From Thermodesulfovibrionales bacterium (GTDB lineage: Bacteria > Nitrospirota > Thermodesulfovibrionia > Thermodesulfovibrionales > Dissulfurispiraceae): a stretch of 64,000 nucleotides of DNA. Within the stretch, counting starts at the first letter, position 1. The number at the start of each line of letters is the position of its first letter. The translations under genes and the position numbers were made by a program. The notes under the pieces are model-generated. The model was not told the DNA's origin, searched no databases, and saw nothing but the letters and a program-made list of their open reading frames with translations. Below, piece by piece: positions 35,573-44,270 of the stretch. The DNA is taken from positions 145,291 to 209,290 of the forward strand of contig JAGUWD010000009.1 in NCBI GenBank assembly GCA_020062545.1. Reading direction: 5' to 3'.

Positions 35573-35872
35573 TTACAAATCACAAATATCTCCCACACAG
35601 ATGTGAACTTTTATCACTTTCTTGCCACTGCTGTTTATTAAATTTATTAAATTGTCAAATACATCTTTAAGAATGTCATGCATAGAGTGATCTTCAAGAA
35701 CATGTTTTTTAATCTTATTTTTTATTTCTGCCGCACTGATTAAAGTTATTTGTGCTCCTGATGTTGTGCGAGCCTCAAGCCTCATAAGCGCATCATCTTC
35801 TATAGCCTTAATATTTATTGTTTCTACATGCTCAAGGTTGATCAACTCTCCCCTCGTTGTTTCGATCCACAT
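35573..35872 (-). CDS. Hypothetical protein, 99 residues
   Basis: No family recognised. I start at the ATG at 35872 (MWIETTRGELINLEHVETI), which has AGGAGGAGG just upstream; an ATG at 35917 would add 15 residues. The sequence reads like a small beta-rich domain (LINLEHVETINIKAIED, MRLEARTTSGAQITLI) followed by a helix and a strand ending KVHICVGDICDL with two cysteines. It lies alone between the repeat region and an empty stretch. Confidence 0.65.
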   Translation of the reverse strand: MWIETTRGELINLEHVETINIKAIEDDALMRLEARTTSGAQITLISAAEIKNKIKKHVLEDHSMHDILKDVFDNLINLINSSGKKVIKVHICVGDICDL

Positions 35873-36204
35873 GCTTCCTCCTCCTCGACAAGAGTCTATA
35901 TTTAACCTTCCATACATAGTTAAAAACTATGAGTAATAAAAATCGTTGTGCTGCAACAGTCTAATAAGAATGCAAAAAAATCTTTTTTAGAGAAGCCTTA
36001 TATTTTCACAAAACAGCTTGATTTTGCGTGATTTTCACCCTGCACAAAAAATAAGCTGAAGCAGAGGGAAACAAAGGCTATCAAGCCGTCACTGAAAATG
36101 CAGGATGCTTTTTATAACAGGTTATTAACATTTGTTGACAACTGAACTTATAGTTTGAGGCCCGCTCATACTTCTCATTAACACAATTATCTTCATAAAG
36201 TTGT
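35873..36204. other. Gene-less AT-rich stretch
   Basis: No coding frame with a start signal is visible on either strand. The stretch is AT-rich, with A-tracts and an isolated TTGACA at about 36136 without a well-placed -10. Nothing further can be supported. Confidence 0.5.
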
Positions 36205-36558
36205 CTAAGACTTATTCTCTGCCCGCGGCTTTATAATCTGCGGGGTGCAGCCCTTCGGATCCCTGGAAGAGATAACAACCACCATGCCGTCCGAAAGCAT
36301 TATTAGCATAGCCTCTTTTTCTTTATTATTGATAATCCTGGTTATGCCTATAGGCTTGCTCCCATGAGGATCGTACAGAGGCTTCATATGCAGTATATCT
36401 CCTTCAAGCCACGCCATCATGAGGGAGCTTTTCTGCTTAACAAGGTCGCTTACTGTAAAAACAGCTGTGTCGGCAATAAAATACATCTGTGAATTGATAG
36501 TAAGCTTCTCATTATCAGTCTTGTATTTCACCCTCAACATCAATTTTTTCTGATCCAT
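36205..36558 (-). CDS. Hypothetical protein, 117 residues
   Basis: No family recognised. The protein is soluble and beta-rich, with segments KLMLRVKYKT, AVFTVSDLVKQKSSLMMAWLEGDILHM and KEKEAMLIMLSDGMVVVISS. The alternating pattern could fit a small PilZ-like or SH3-like barrel, but no diagnostic motif is present. It is preceded by a good Shine-Dalgarno sequence (AAAGGGAG). Two further small genes lie upstream on the same strand. Confidence 0.65.
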   Translation of the reverse strand: MDQKKLMLRVKYKTDNEKLTINSQMYFIADTAVFTVSDLVKQKSSLMMAWLEGDILHMKPLYDPHGSKPIGITRIINNKEKEAMLIMLSDGMVVVISSRDPKGCTPQIIKPRAENKS

Positions 36559-36597
36559 TATTTTTTCTCCCTTTAACCTGTAAGTATCTGATATGCC

Positions 36598-36804
36598 CTA
36601 CCATACCAATGAAAGGAGGGCCTCAATATCTAACTGTATGCTGTTGAACTTGCACTGTACAACCATACATTGCCTTGAACGGTAGCAATATCCGTCTTTT
36701 ATCACCACATGGACATTGATGCCCGTTTTTTCCCTGTAAGGACAGTAAATATGGAGTTTCCCGGTGCTCTCGGAAAAACGCTTCTCGTCAAAGAAGAACT
36801 TCAT
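36598..36804 (-). CDS. Hypothetical protein, 68 residues
   Basis: No family recognised. The protein starts MKFFFDEKRFSESTGKLHIY and has three cysteines (IYCPYREK, GYCYRSRQCMV), which might bind metal. The ATG overlaps the stop of the upstream small gene by 4 bp, the best evidence that it is translated. Confidence 0.6.
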   Translation of the reverse strand: MKFFFDEKRFSESTGKLHIYCPYREKTGINVHVVIKDGYCYRSRQCMVVQCKFNSIQLDIEALLSLVW

Positions 36805-37001
36805 GCCAATAAGATATCCTGCTCATCGGATTCCCTGTCATCAAAGAGCGGAACCCATTCACCCTTATGCGTCAGCACAAAGGGCATCTCCTTCTGGCAT
36901 TTCTTGCATTTTCTGATCTCGGCTGCCTTGATGCCAAGGTCCATCAACTCGGATGAAATTCCGTGATGGGAAATTGTTTCGTATTTATGGACATGTTTCA
37001 C
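36801..37001 (-). CDS. Small zinc-ribbon-like hypothetical protein
   Basis: About 66 residues, probably starting at GTG 37001 (AGGAGG lies 8 nt upstream; GTG 37004 is also possible). It contains one CKKC pair in EIRKCKKCQKEMPFVLTHKG, a half zinc-ribbon that would need to dimerise or use His residues nearby. The end is acidic. It is coupled to the next gene by a 4-bp overlap. Function unknown. Confidence 0.6.
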   Translation of the reverse strand: MKHVHKYETISHHGISSELMDLGIKAAEIRKCKKCQKEMPFVLTHKGEWVPLFDDRESDEQDILLA

Positions 37002-37063
37002 CACATTGGCCTCCTTTCTCTTAGGATATCCTAACCAAAACAATAAGTCGAGTCAAACATGTT

Positions 37064-37531
37064 TTAACGCCCTTCATGCCTCAACAACCATTCTTTAATT
37101 TCAATTCCACACGAAAAACCGCCGATAGATCCATCAGAGGCAATGACCCTGTGGCAGGGCAGAATAATCGGCATCGGGTTCTTCTTCAATGCCTGCCCAA
37201 CTGCCCTCGTTGCCTTCGGACTGCCGACCTTTTCAGCAATCCATTTATAAGAACGAGTTTCTCCATATGGAATTTCTTTCAAGGCAAGCCAGACCTTATG
37301 CTCAAAATCAGTTCCACTGATAAATTTTATCTTTTGATTAAATTCTTTCAAGTGACCGTTAAAATAAGCATCAAGTTCAGAAAACAGGTGATGGGCTACA
37401 GGCGATAGGCTATGGGATTTTTTAGATTGCCTATTGCCTGCTTTTATTGATATTTCTATCAATTCAGCACCTCCAAACGAACAATAAATATCGCCGATCG
37501 GGCTTTTGTATACAAAAATCCTGTGCTCCAT
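37064..37531 (-). CDS. ogt: Methylated-DNA--protein-cysteine methyltransferase
   Basis: The protein removes O6-alkyl groups from guanine by self-alkylation. The active-site segment ILPCHRVIASDGSIGGF with the acceptor Cys, the helix-turn-helix TRAVGQALKKNP and the YGETRSYKWIAEKVGSPKA motif are present. At 155 residues it is an Ogt-type protein without an Ada domain. About twelve residues near position 30 (GNRQSKKSHSLSPVAHH) come from an in-frame word repeat. Confidence 0.95.
   Translation of the reverse strand: MEHRIFVYKSPIGDIYCSFGGAELIEISIKAGNRQSKKSHSLSPVAHHLFSELDAYFNGHLKEFNQKIKFISGTDFEHKVWLALKEIPYGETRSYKWIAEKVGSPKATRAVGQALKKNPMPIILPCHRVIASDGSIGGFSCGIEIKEWLLRHEGR
37390..37441. repeat. Word repeat inside ogt
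   Basis: Degenerate GGCTACA/GGCGATA/GGCTATG words and ATTGCCT/ATTGCCTG words, about 7 bp each, lie in frame in the methyltransferase gene in two short runs. Confidence 0.65.
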
Positions 37532-37561
37532 TTGTAAATTTTATCACGTCATGTTTATAAT
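37532..37561 (+). promoter_or_regulatory. Predicted leaderless promoter of mrcA
   Basis: TTGTAA (37532-37537) and a perfect TATAAT (37556-37561) are separated by 18 bp, and the ATG of PBP1A begins 6 nt after the -10. The transcript would start at or within a base of the start codon, and no Shine-Dalgarno sequence is present. Confidence 0.65.
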
Positions 37562-37567
37562 TTAAAA

Positions 37568-39892
37568 ATGCGTTTTAAATTAATCCTCACTGTTATAGTT
37601 CTTATCTTTGGCTTTATAGCAGGCGGGTATCTTGCCGTTGCAAAGGGAGTGCCTTCCATCGCAGAACTGAAGAAATACAGGGCTACAAACGGAACAAAGG
37701 TTTATGCAGACGATGATACTCTCATAGGCGAGTTCAAGGTGGAAAAAGGCATCTTCGTTCCTTTAAACAAAATTCCAGTACATCTTAAAAATGCTGTAAT
37801 CGCAGTAGAAGACTCACGATTCTGGCAACATAAGGGCATAGATTATATCGGCATAGGAAGGGCACTTATTAAAGACATTCTGCACGCAAGCCTTAAGGAG
37901 GGTGGAAGCACCATCACCCAGCAGCTTGCAAAGATAATGTTCCTGACCCCTGAAAAGACCATTCAGAGAAAGCTCAGGGAGGCACAACTCGCCATAAGGC
38001 TCGAAAAGGAAATGACAAAAAACGAAATACTGGAGCTTTATCTCAACAGGGTCTATTTCGGGCACGGCGCATACGGTGTCGAAATGGCATCGAGGTTATA
38101 TTTCGGCAAATCTGTAAGCGATATAACCTTGCCAGAGGCAGCACTTTTAGCAGGGCTGGTAAAGGCTCCAAACACTTATTCTCCCTATAACAACCTCGTG
38201 AGATCAAAGGAAAGGCAGGAGGTTGTACTTGCGAGGATGGAGGAAGAAGGATACATTAAGCCTTCTGAAAGGGCATCCGCAAAAAACCATATCATCCATC
38301 TTTCATCCCTGAGGGCAAACACTGATTCATATAACTATTTCCTCGAATACATCAGGCAACAGTTGGAACAGAAATATGGTGCAGAAACAGTATATAAAGG
38401 CGGACTGAGGGTCTATACAACCCTCGATAAAAATGCACAGGCATATGCACAGAAGGCGCTTCAGGAAGGGCTCCGTGAGGTCGATAAAAGAAGGGGATGG
38501 AGAGGTCCGATAGGACACAAGGACATTGAAGAATCCTCGGGGGGTCTTAAGTCCTTCCTGGGCATCAACGACAAAGATGAGCCAAAGGTATCTTTTTCTG
38601 CATCTGCAGGAGATATATCCACAGGTGTTGTTGTGTCCGTAAGTCCGAAAGAGGCTGTAATTAAAGCACGTGGGATTTCGGGCAGGCTTATGCTTGCTGA
38701 CGCACAATGGGCAAGCACAGTAATTGACAGGGCATCGGGAAGAATAAGGACAATCAAGAATTTCAAGCTCACCGACATACTGAAGAAAGGCGATATTATA
38801 TGGGTGAAGATCAAGAACATATCGGGGAAAAATGTAATGTTCAGTCTTGAACAGGAGCCCGAAGTGGAAGGTGCGGTAGTAGCAATCGAACCAGAGACAG
38901 GATTCATAAGAGCAATCATAGGAGGTTTTAACTTCACGAAGAGCGAGTATAACAGGGCGGTTTATGCAAAGAGGCAGCCGGGCTCTGCAATAAAACCGAT
39001 AATATATGCTGCAGCCATCGAGTACGGATATACCCCGGCGAGCATCATAAATGACGAGCCGGTCTCCTATCCCGGAGGCCCCGGAGGCGCATGGAAGCCT
39101 GAAAACTATGATCACAAGCATTATGGCCCTACCACATTAAGGGAGGCACTCGCATACTCCAGAAATGTGGTGACAGTGAAACTTGTAGATGCCGTGGGTA
39201 TTGACAGAGTAATATCCTTTGCTCGGGATATAGGCATAGAGGCAAATATGCCGAGGGAATTGACCATAGCCCTCGGCTCCATAAGCGTAACGCCCCTTGA
39301 GATGGCAACAGTTTATTCAACATTTGCAAACGGTGGCGTCAAGATCACTCCCATAGCAATCAAATATGTCACGGACACAAAGGGTACGGTACTGGAGAGC
39401 AACGAGCCTGAAGGGCTGGAATCAATAACTCCGCAGACATCCTTTTTAATAACATCCATGATGAAGGATGTCATTAACTACGGTACAGGCATGAGGGCAA
39501 ATATAGGCAGGCCTGCTGCTGGCAAGACAGGGACAAGCAATGATTATAAGGATGCATGGTTTGTGGGTTATACGCCACAGCTTGTGGGATGCGTATGGGT
39601 TGGTTTTGACGATATGAGGAGATCCCTCGGTCCAGGAGAGGTGGGTGGAAGGGCAGCAGCACCAATATGGGCAAACTTCATGAGGAATATGCTCGCCAAT
39701 GAATCTTCTGCAGATTTTTCTGTGCCGGAAGGAATAATAAAACTCTCCATAGACCCACGCACAGGACTTTTATCTTCTGATGAATCATCCGGTGTTTTTG
39801 AATACTTCAGGGAAGGCACACAGCCAAGGGATTACAGCAGCGCTCCTTCAAAGATCGAGAGGGCTGTGCCATCGTCAGCCGACTACGATTAA
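37568..39892 (+). CDS. mrcA: Penicillin-binding protein 1A (bifunctional)
   Basis: PBP1A polymerises and cross-links peptidoglycan in the periplasm. It has an N-terminal membrane anchor (about residues 4-22), then a GT51 glycosyltransferase with the catalytic Glu in AVEDSRFWQHKGID and the EGGSTITQQLAK motif. An OB-like linker follows, then a transpeptidase with SAIK (active Ser), SRN and KTGTSNDYKDAW. The length of 774 residues is normal. It is transcribed away from ogt from a promoter overlapping the start region. Confidence 0.96.
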   Translation: MRFKLILTVIVLIFGFIAGGYLAVAKGVPSIAELKKYRATNGTKVYADDDTLIGEFKVEKGIFVPLNKIPVHLKNAVIAVEDSRFWQHKGIDYIGIGRALIKDILHASLKEGGSTITQQLAKIMFLTPEKTIQRKLREAQLAIRLEKEMTKNEILELYLNRVYFGHGAYGVEMASRLYFGKSVSDITLPEAALLAGLVKAPNTYSPYNNLVRSKERQEVVLARMEEEGYIKPSERASAKNHIIHLSSLRANTDSYNYFLEYIRQQLEQKYGAETVYKGGLRVYTTLDKNAQAYAQKALQEGLREVDKRRGWRGPIGHKDIEESSGGLKSFLGINDKDEPKVSFSASAGDISTGVVVSVSPKEAVIKARGISGRLMLADAQWASTVIDRASGRIRTIKNFKLTDILKKGDIIWVKIKNISGKNVMFSLEQEPEVEGAVVAIEPETGFIRAIIGGFNFTKSEYNRAVYAKRQPGSAIKPIIYAAAIEYGYTPASIINDEPVSYPGGPGGAWKPENYDHKHYGPTTLREALAYSRNVVTVKLVDAVGIDRVISFARDIGIEANMPRELTIALGSISVTPLEMATVYSTFANGGVKITPIAIKYVTDTKGTVLESNEPEGLESITPQTSFLITSMMKDVINYGTGMRANIGRPAAGKTGTSNDYKDAWFVGYTPQLVGCVWVGFDDMRRSLGPGEVGGRAAAPIWANFMRNMLANESSADFSVPEGIIKLSIDPRTGLLSSDESSGVFEYFREGTQPRDYSSAPSKIERAVPSSADYD

Positions 39893-39898
39893 AGTCTA

Positions 39899-40327
39899 TT
39901 AATTCTTCTTCATCTTATTAGCTATATAAACGATACAATCTTCGCAGAGCTTACCATTCTCTCGATTGCATATTGACCTGTTAAGCTCCCAGCAGGGTTT
40001 TGTCTTGTCGATATATGCGGTGCATTTGTTCCTTCTATCTTCAGAGCAATCAGTAATCTCCCAGCAAGGTGCATACTCGAGGAGCTTCTTTATTCCCTCT
40101 ATGCTTATCTTTTTTATATGTATGAGGTCACGTATGCATGTTAGCCACTTTATGTCATTCTCTGAATAGTATCTGTTCTTATTGCGTCTTGCAGGCTTTA
40201 TAAGCCCATGCTTTTCGTAAAGCCTCAATGTCTGGTCGGTAATGCCTATCAACTCGGCCACGATACCTATCGGGTAAAGGGGCAGTTCCTTTTTGTCCTT
40301 ATTGTCGAGACTCATGCTCTTTTTCAT
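39899..40327 (-). CDS. MerR-family regulator with C-terminal two-CW cysteine domain
   Basis: The first 75 residues are a MerR winged helix (YPIGIVAELIGITDQTLRLYEKHGLIKPAR). The rest is Cys-rich: APCWEITDCSEDRRNKCTAY, then KPCWELNRSICN and GKLCEDC. Two CW pairs with following cysteines match the two-CW domain found in anaerobes. It may bind a metal or cluster and act as a redox or metal sensor. A target is not visible; its stop is 6 bp from the mrcA stop, convergent. Confidence 0.8.
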   Translation of the reverse strand: MKKSMSLDNKDKKELPLYPIGIVAELIGITDQTLRLYEKHGLIKPARRNKNRYYSENDIKWLTCIRDLIHIKKISIEGIKKLLEYAPCWEITDCSEDRRNKCTAYIDKTKPCWELNRSICNRENGKLCEDCIVYIANKMKKN

Positions 40328-40438
40328 TTATCCCCCAAAAGCACTTGATAATTGTAACTAATAAAACATGTTTAAACTCAAAAAAGCAAGTGTTTTATGT
40401 CAAATTTTTCTGTAAATTTTTGTCAACATCCGTAATTA

Positions 40439-43048
40439 CTACTGCCTCAAAAGCCTCCTGACAAACTCTATTTCTTCCTCCTTTGTATGCAGCCTTTTCA
40501 TCAATTTCTCATTAAGTATCTTCCGCAGTATGTCTGAATATTCAGGCCCCGGGGGGATGCCGAGGTTCTTCAAATCATTGCCCGTAAGGGCAGGTTTTAC
40601 ATTCCTCAATTCCAGAAGAAAGTGGGATATGGCCTTTTTCTTTTCACTATCCCGTGTCAATGCCATGCTGAAGAGAACAGATTCTATATCACGACTCATT
40701 AGCAGATGATATATTTCCACAGGATTGCCTGGCTTAAGCCGCCTCAATATCTCTTGTGCAGCATGCACTCCCTTCAATATCTTATCCTTTAATCTCGATG
40801 TAACAGAAAGCCTGTCTAATGCTAACTCCCTTTCATCCTTGTTTAGCTTATACAAGAGGGCCATGATATAAAGCATGCCCCTGTCATATTTTTCCTTCAG
40901 GAAAAGCAGCTCAAACCATGTGATGGTGTCGTGAACCGACTGAAGAAGTGATTCGATCTCAGGGGAAAAAGAGATCTTCGGATGTATTACCTTCAGCAGT
41001 TCATAATCTCCAAGCCTCTTTAATGCCTTTATGGGATTGGTTTCGTTGAAAGTGAGCATCAGCTCATCATAGAGCCGCGTGCCTGAGAGTTTCTCGAATA
41101 TGTTCATCCTGATAGCAGACTTTATAAGGTTCTCTGTATGCTTCGTTAATTTAAAGCCAAACCTCTCCGAGAATCTTATAGCCCTGAATGCCCTTGTAGG
41201 ATCCTCAATGAAACTCAGATTATGAAGCACCCTTATGACCCTGTCCTTTAAATCCCTCTGTCCTCCAAAGAAATCTATCAACTGGCCAAAATCCCTTTTG
41301 TTCAATTTCACTGCAATAGTATTTATGGTGAAGTCTCGTCTGTAAAGGTCCTTTTTTATGGATGATGTCTCCACCTTTGGCAATGCAGCAGGGAATTCGT
41401 AATACTCTGTCCTTGCTGTTGCAACATCGAGCTTGAAGTCTCCCTTTATTACCCGGGCTGTGCCGAATCTTTCATGGGTCGTCACCTTTGCACCTATCTT
41501 TTCTCCAAGTTTCTTTGCGAAGGCAATACCGTCCCCCTCAACCACAATATCGATATCAAGGTTCTCCTCACCCCTCAGCATATCCCTCACACAGCCTCCC
41601 ACAAGATATGCACCGAATTTCAGATCATCAGCAACTTCTCCGGCCATCTTAAGAAAATCGTATAAATGGGAAGGCAATTTCTCTTTCAATATTCCCGATA
41701 TATTCCTTCCCAGACCGAGTACAGACTCTCCCACAAGCTCCTTTGCAGAGACCCTGCTCTTTCTCAAAAAATCCTCATAAAGCGACCTCAAGATGTCCGT
41801 CCTTGTTATTGCGCCGATTATCCTGTCTCCGTCAAGCACAGGGACAAACCTCTGGTTCTGCTCTATCATAGATGCCTCGACTTCGGATATGGGCACATGA
41901 GAAGAGACAGTAATGGCATCGGTAGTTGCAAAATCAAGACATTTGCTTTTTCCAAAGCCATGGAAAAGGGCCTTCTCCACAACCTCTCTTGTCAAAATGC
42001 CCATATATCTGTCCTTCTTAACAACAGGAAGGACATTTACTCCGTATCTCGTCATCATATCCTCTGCATCTATTATCATACTGTTGTGTTGAATAACGAT
42101 AACAGGGGTTGTCATTACATCCCGTGCACATTTTAAAGGCCGTACATTCTTCTTTAGAGATTCTATTAGCCTTTCTTCAATTATCTCGAGAGGGGTATCC
42201 TTTATTGTTGCAGAGGCAGCAGTTGGATGGCCTCCGCCTCCGAAATCAGACAAGACCTGCGACACATCCAGCTCAGCCACCTTGCTCCTTGCAACCATCA
42301 GAACTTTATCGGCCATTGAAATCAAAAGCACAATAGCATCCGTATCCTCCATATCCATAATCTTATGGGCAAGATGTGCTACGTCTCCAAACCCCTCTAT
42401 CGCACCCTTTCCTATCTTTATTCTCACGCCATGAATGACAACCTCCCTCAGAGACTGCACAAGTTCATTGAGCAGGGTAAACTCTTCCCTGCTCAACTCT
42501 ATCTTCAAGAAATCCGAGACTATATTAAGATTGGCGCCTCTCTTCAGCAGATATGAAACTGCCACTAAATCCCTGGGTGTTGTTGATGAATAGGTCAGAG
42601 AACCTGTCTCTTCATATATTCCGAGGCACAGTATTGTAGCCTCCATTGGAGTAATAGGTATCTTCTTTTTCTGGATTATCTCTGTAAATATGGTGGATAC
42701 AGCACCCACATGCTCTATGACCTCCAACTCCCCTCTGATGTCTGACTTTTTAATGGGGTGGTGGTCGTAGATGTGTATCTTCATGTCGGGTCTCAAAAGG
42801 AGTTCCTTGAGCTGCCCTATCCTGTCCGGATGTTTTGTGTCAACTAATATAAGCCTCTTTACCTTTTCTAAATCTATGTCTTTGAGCTTTTTTATCTCAA
42901 CGGGATGGAATGCATCAATAAAGTCCCTCACCTTCTTTTCGAGAGAGCCAGGAAATACAATCACTGCATCGGGGTATATTTTTTTCGCACCGATGGTGGA
43001 TGCAAGGGCGTCAAAATCGGCGTTTATGTGAGAGGTAATTATTTCCAT
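40439..43048 (-). CDS. DHH-CBS-tRNA nucleotidyltransferase
   Basis: The 869-residue protein is a fusion. An N-terminal DHH phosphoesterase domain has IYDHHPIKKSD, and its DHHA1 part has DFGGGGHPTAAS. Two CBS domains lie at about 300-425. A poly(A)-polymerase/tRNA nucleotidyltransferase head follows with YLVGGCVRDMLRGEENLDIDIVVEGD and then an RNA-binding tail. This architecture is known in bacteria that split CCA addition, where it is usually the A-adding enzyme. The DHH part may act on small nucleotides. Single gene, divergent from the glutamate synthase operon. Confidence 0.9.
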   Translation of the reverse strand: MEIITSHINADFDALASTIGAKKIYPDAVIVFPGSLEKKVRDFIDAFHPVEIKKLKDIDLEKVKRLILVDTKHPDRIGQLKELLLRPDMKIHIYDHHPIKKSDIRGELEVIEHVGAVSTIFTEIIQKKKIPITPMEATILCLGIYEETGSLTYSSTTPRDLVAVSYLLKRGANLNIVSDFLKIELSREEFTLLNELVQSLREVVIHGVRIKIGKGAIEGFGDVAHLAHKIMDMEDTDAIVLLISMADKVLMVARSKVAELDVSQVLSDFGGGGHPTAASATIKDTPLEIIEERLIESLKKNVRPLKCARDVMTTPVIVIQHNSMIIDAEDMMTRYGVNVLPVVKKDRYMGILTREVVEKALFHGFGKSKCLDFATTDAITVSSHVPISEVEASMIEQNQRFVPVLDGDRIIGAITRTDILRSLYEDFLRKSRVSAKELVGESVLGLGRNISGILKEKLPSHLYDFLKMAGEVADDLKFGAYLVGGCVRDMLRGEENLDIDIVVEGDGIAFAKKLGEKIGAKVTTHERFGTARVIKGDFKLDVATARTEYYEFPAALPKVETSSIKKDLYRRDFTINTIAVKLNKRDFGQLIDFFGGQRDLKDRVIRVLHNLSFIEDPTRAFRAIRFSERFGFKLTKHTENLIKSAIRMNIFEKLSGTRLYDELMLTFNETNPIKALKRLGDYELLKVIHPKISFSPEIESLLQSVHDTITWFELLFLKEKYDRGMLYIMALLYKLNKDERELALDRLSVTSRLKDKILKGVHAAQEILRRLKPGNPVEIYHLLMSRDIESVLFSMALTRDSEKKKAISHFLLELRNVKPALTGNDLKNLGIPPGPEYSDILRKILNEKLMKRLHTKEEEIEFVRRLLRQ

Positions 43049-43107
43049 AAGAGTAGAATACCATAGTTTGACAACTAACCAGCTAAAATTTTAAAATGAG
43101 TGGCAGT

Positions 43108-43132
43108 GCCTTTAAATTTAGAGATTTAAGGC
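43108..43132. promoter_or_regulatory. Inverted repeat upstream of the glutamate synthase operon
   Basis: GCCTTTAAAT and ATTTAAGGC form a near-perfect inverted repeat around a 6-nt spacer, about 29 bp before the first glutamate synthase start. Candidate operator. Confidence 0.35.
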
Positions 43133-43160
43133 TATTTTATAACTGAAGAGGACATAAATC

Positions 43161-44270
43161 ATGTGCAGACTGGCTGCGATTACTTCGAAGGATTACATAT
43201 CATCAATAGAGCCCATCCTCGCCCTCGAAACAATGAAGGAAGGACATGACGGCTCGGGTCTCGGTCTCACACTGAAAAACCTGGGCGGCGAATTCGAGAA
43301 ATTAAAGAAATACCCGATACTTTCTGGCATCTGCTCAAAAACAGGCAAGAAGACGCTGGATGACTTCATGAAAAAGCAGGGCTTTAGGCTCAGACATGAG
43401 TGGACGCCCAAGATAAAACCCATAAGGGGCATCGTTGCACGCGATTACTATTTTGCACGGGCTTACGACTATCCTGCCTCATATGCCGGCAAATCGATGC
43501 ATGAAAAGGAAGAACTCCTGATGAATACAAGGCTCGCAATCAGGAAGATGGGCGAGCCGGATGAATCCATATTCGCCTTTTCTTTTTATCCTGATGTCAT
43601 TACATTAAAAGAGGTTGGAGATCCCCTTGAAGTAGCTGAATTCTTCGGTCTTGATAAAAACGGATTAAAAGCAAAGATCGTATTTGCACAGGGAAGGCAG
43701 AACACAAACTATGCAATATATCTCTACGCATGCCATCCGTTTTTCATTCAGGGATACTGCTCGATGACAAACGGTGAGAACACGGCATTCGTGCCTATAC
43801 GGGAATTTTTAATGAGCAGGGGGTTTCCGGGATATATAGGTTATAACAGCGACAGCGAGGTGTTTACACACATTCTCCATTACACAGTAAGACAGTTGAA
43901 GTTTCCGCTCACATATTACAAGGATGTCATTACACCGCTAAAGCCATCCGAGATGGAAAACAGGACTGACAGAGAGGCATTAAAACTCATTAAACAATCA
44001 CTAAGACCGCTATGCATAGACGGTCCCAACATGGTAATAGGCTTTACCCCCGACGGCACATGCTTCATGGTTCAGGATTCAAAAAAGTTGAGGCCCGGCG
44101 TTGTGGGAGGAATAAAAGGCAGGTATGCATTGATGTCAGAGGAGTGCGGCGTTGACAGAGCAGTGCCAAAAAGAGATAGAAGTAAGGATATATTCCCGAT
44201 GAAATACGACATGGTAATTGTCTCGCCGGATGCGCAGGAGGTTAAGGTATGGAACCAGCTTCAGGGATAA
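43161..44270 (+). CDS. Glutamate synthase, glutamine amidotransferase subunit
   Basis: An N-terminal class II glutaminase domain: the protein begins MCRLAAITSKD, so Cys2 becomes the nucleophile after Met removal. It continues with GHDGSGLGLTL, FAQGRQNTNYAIYLYACHP and ENTAFVPIREFLMSRGFPGYIGYNSDSE-like sequence. At 369 residues it is the separate amidotransferase of archaeal-type glutamate synthase. It supplies ammonia to the FMN subunit. GAGG precedes the start. It overlaps the next gene by 22 bp. Confidence 0.9.
   Translation: MCRLAAITSKDYISSIEPILALETMKEGHDGSGLGLTLKNLGGEFEKLKKYPILSGICSKTGKKTLDDFMKKQGFRLRHEWTPKIKPIRGIVARDYYFARAYDYPASYAGKSMHEKEELLMNTRLAIRKMGEPDESIFAFSFYPDVITLKEVGDPLEVAEFFGLDKNGLKAKIVFAQGRQNTNYAIYLYACHPFFIQGYCSMTNGENTAFVPIREFLMSRGFPGYIGYNSDSEVFTHILHYTVRQLKFPLTYYKDVITPLKPSEMENRTDREALKLIKQSLRPLCIDGPNMVIGFTPDGTCFMVQDSKKLRPGVVGGIKGRYALMSEECGVDRAVPKRDRSKDIFPMKYDMVIVSPDAQEVKVWNQLQG

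Noticed and set aside
38327..39121. Long open frame antisense to mrcA
   Set aside because: It has no ribosome-binding site, its composition is that of an antisense shadow, and PBP1A motifs on the other strand are complete.
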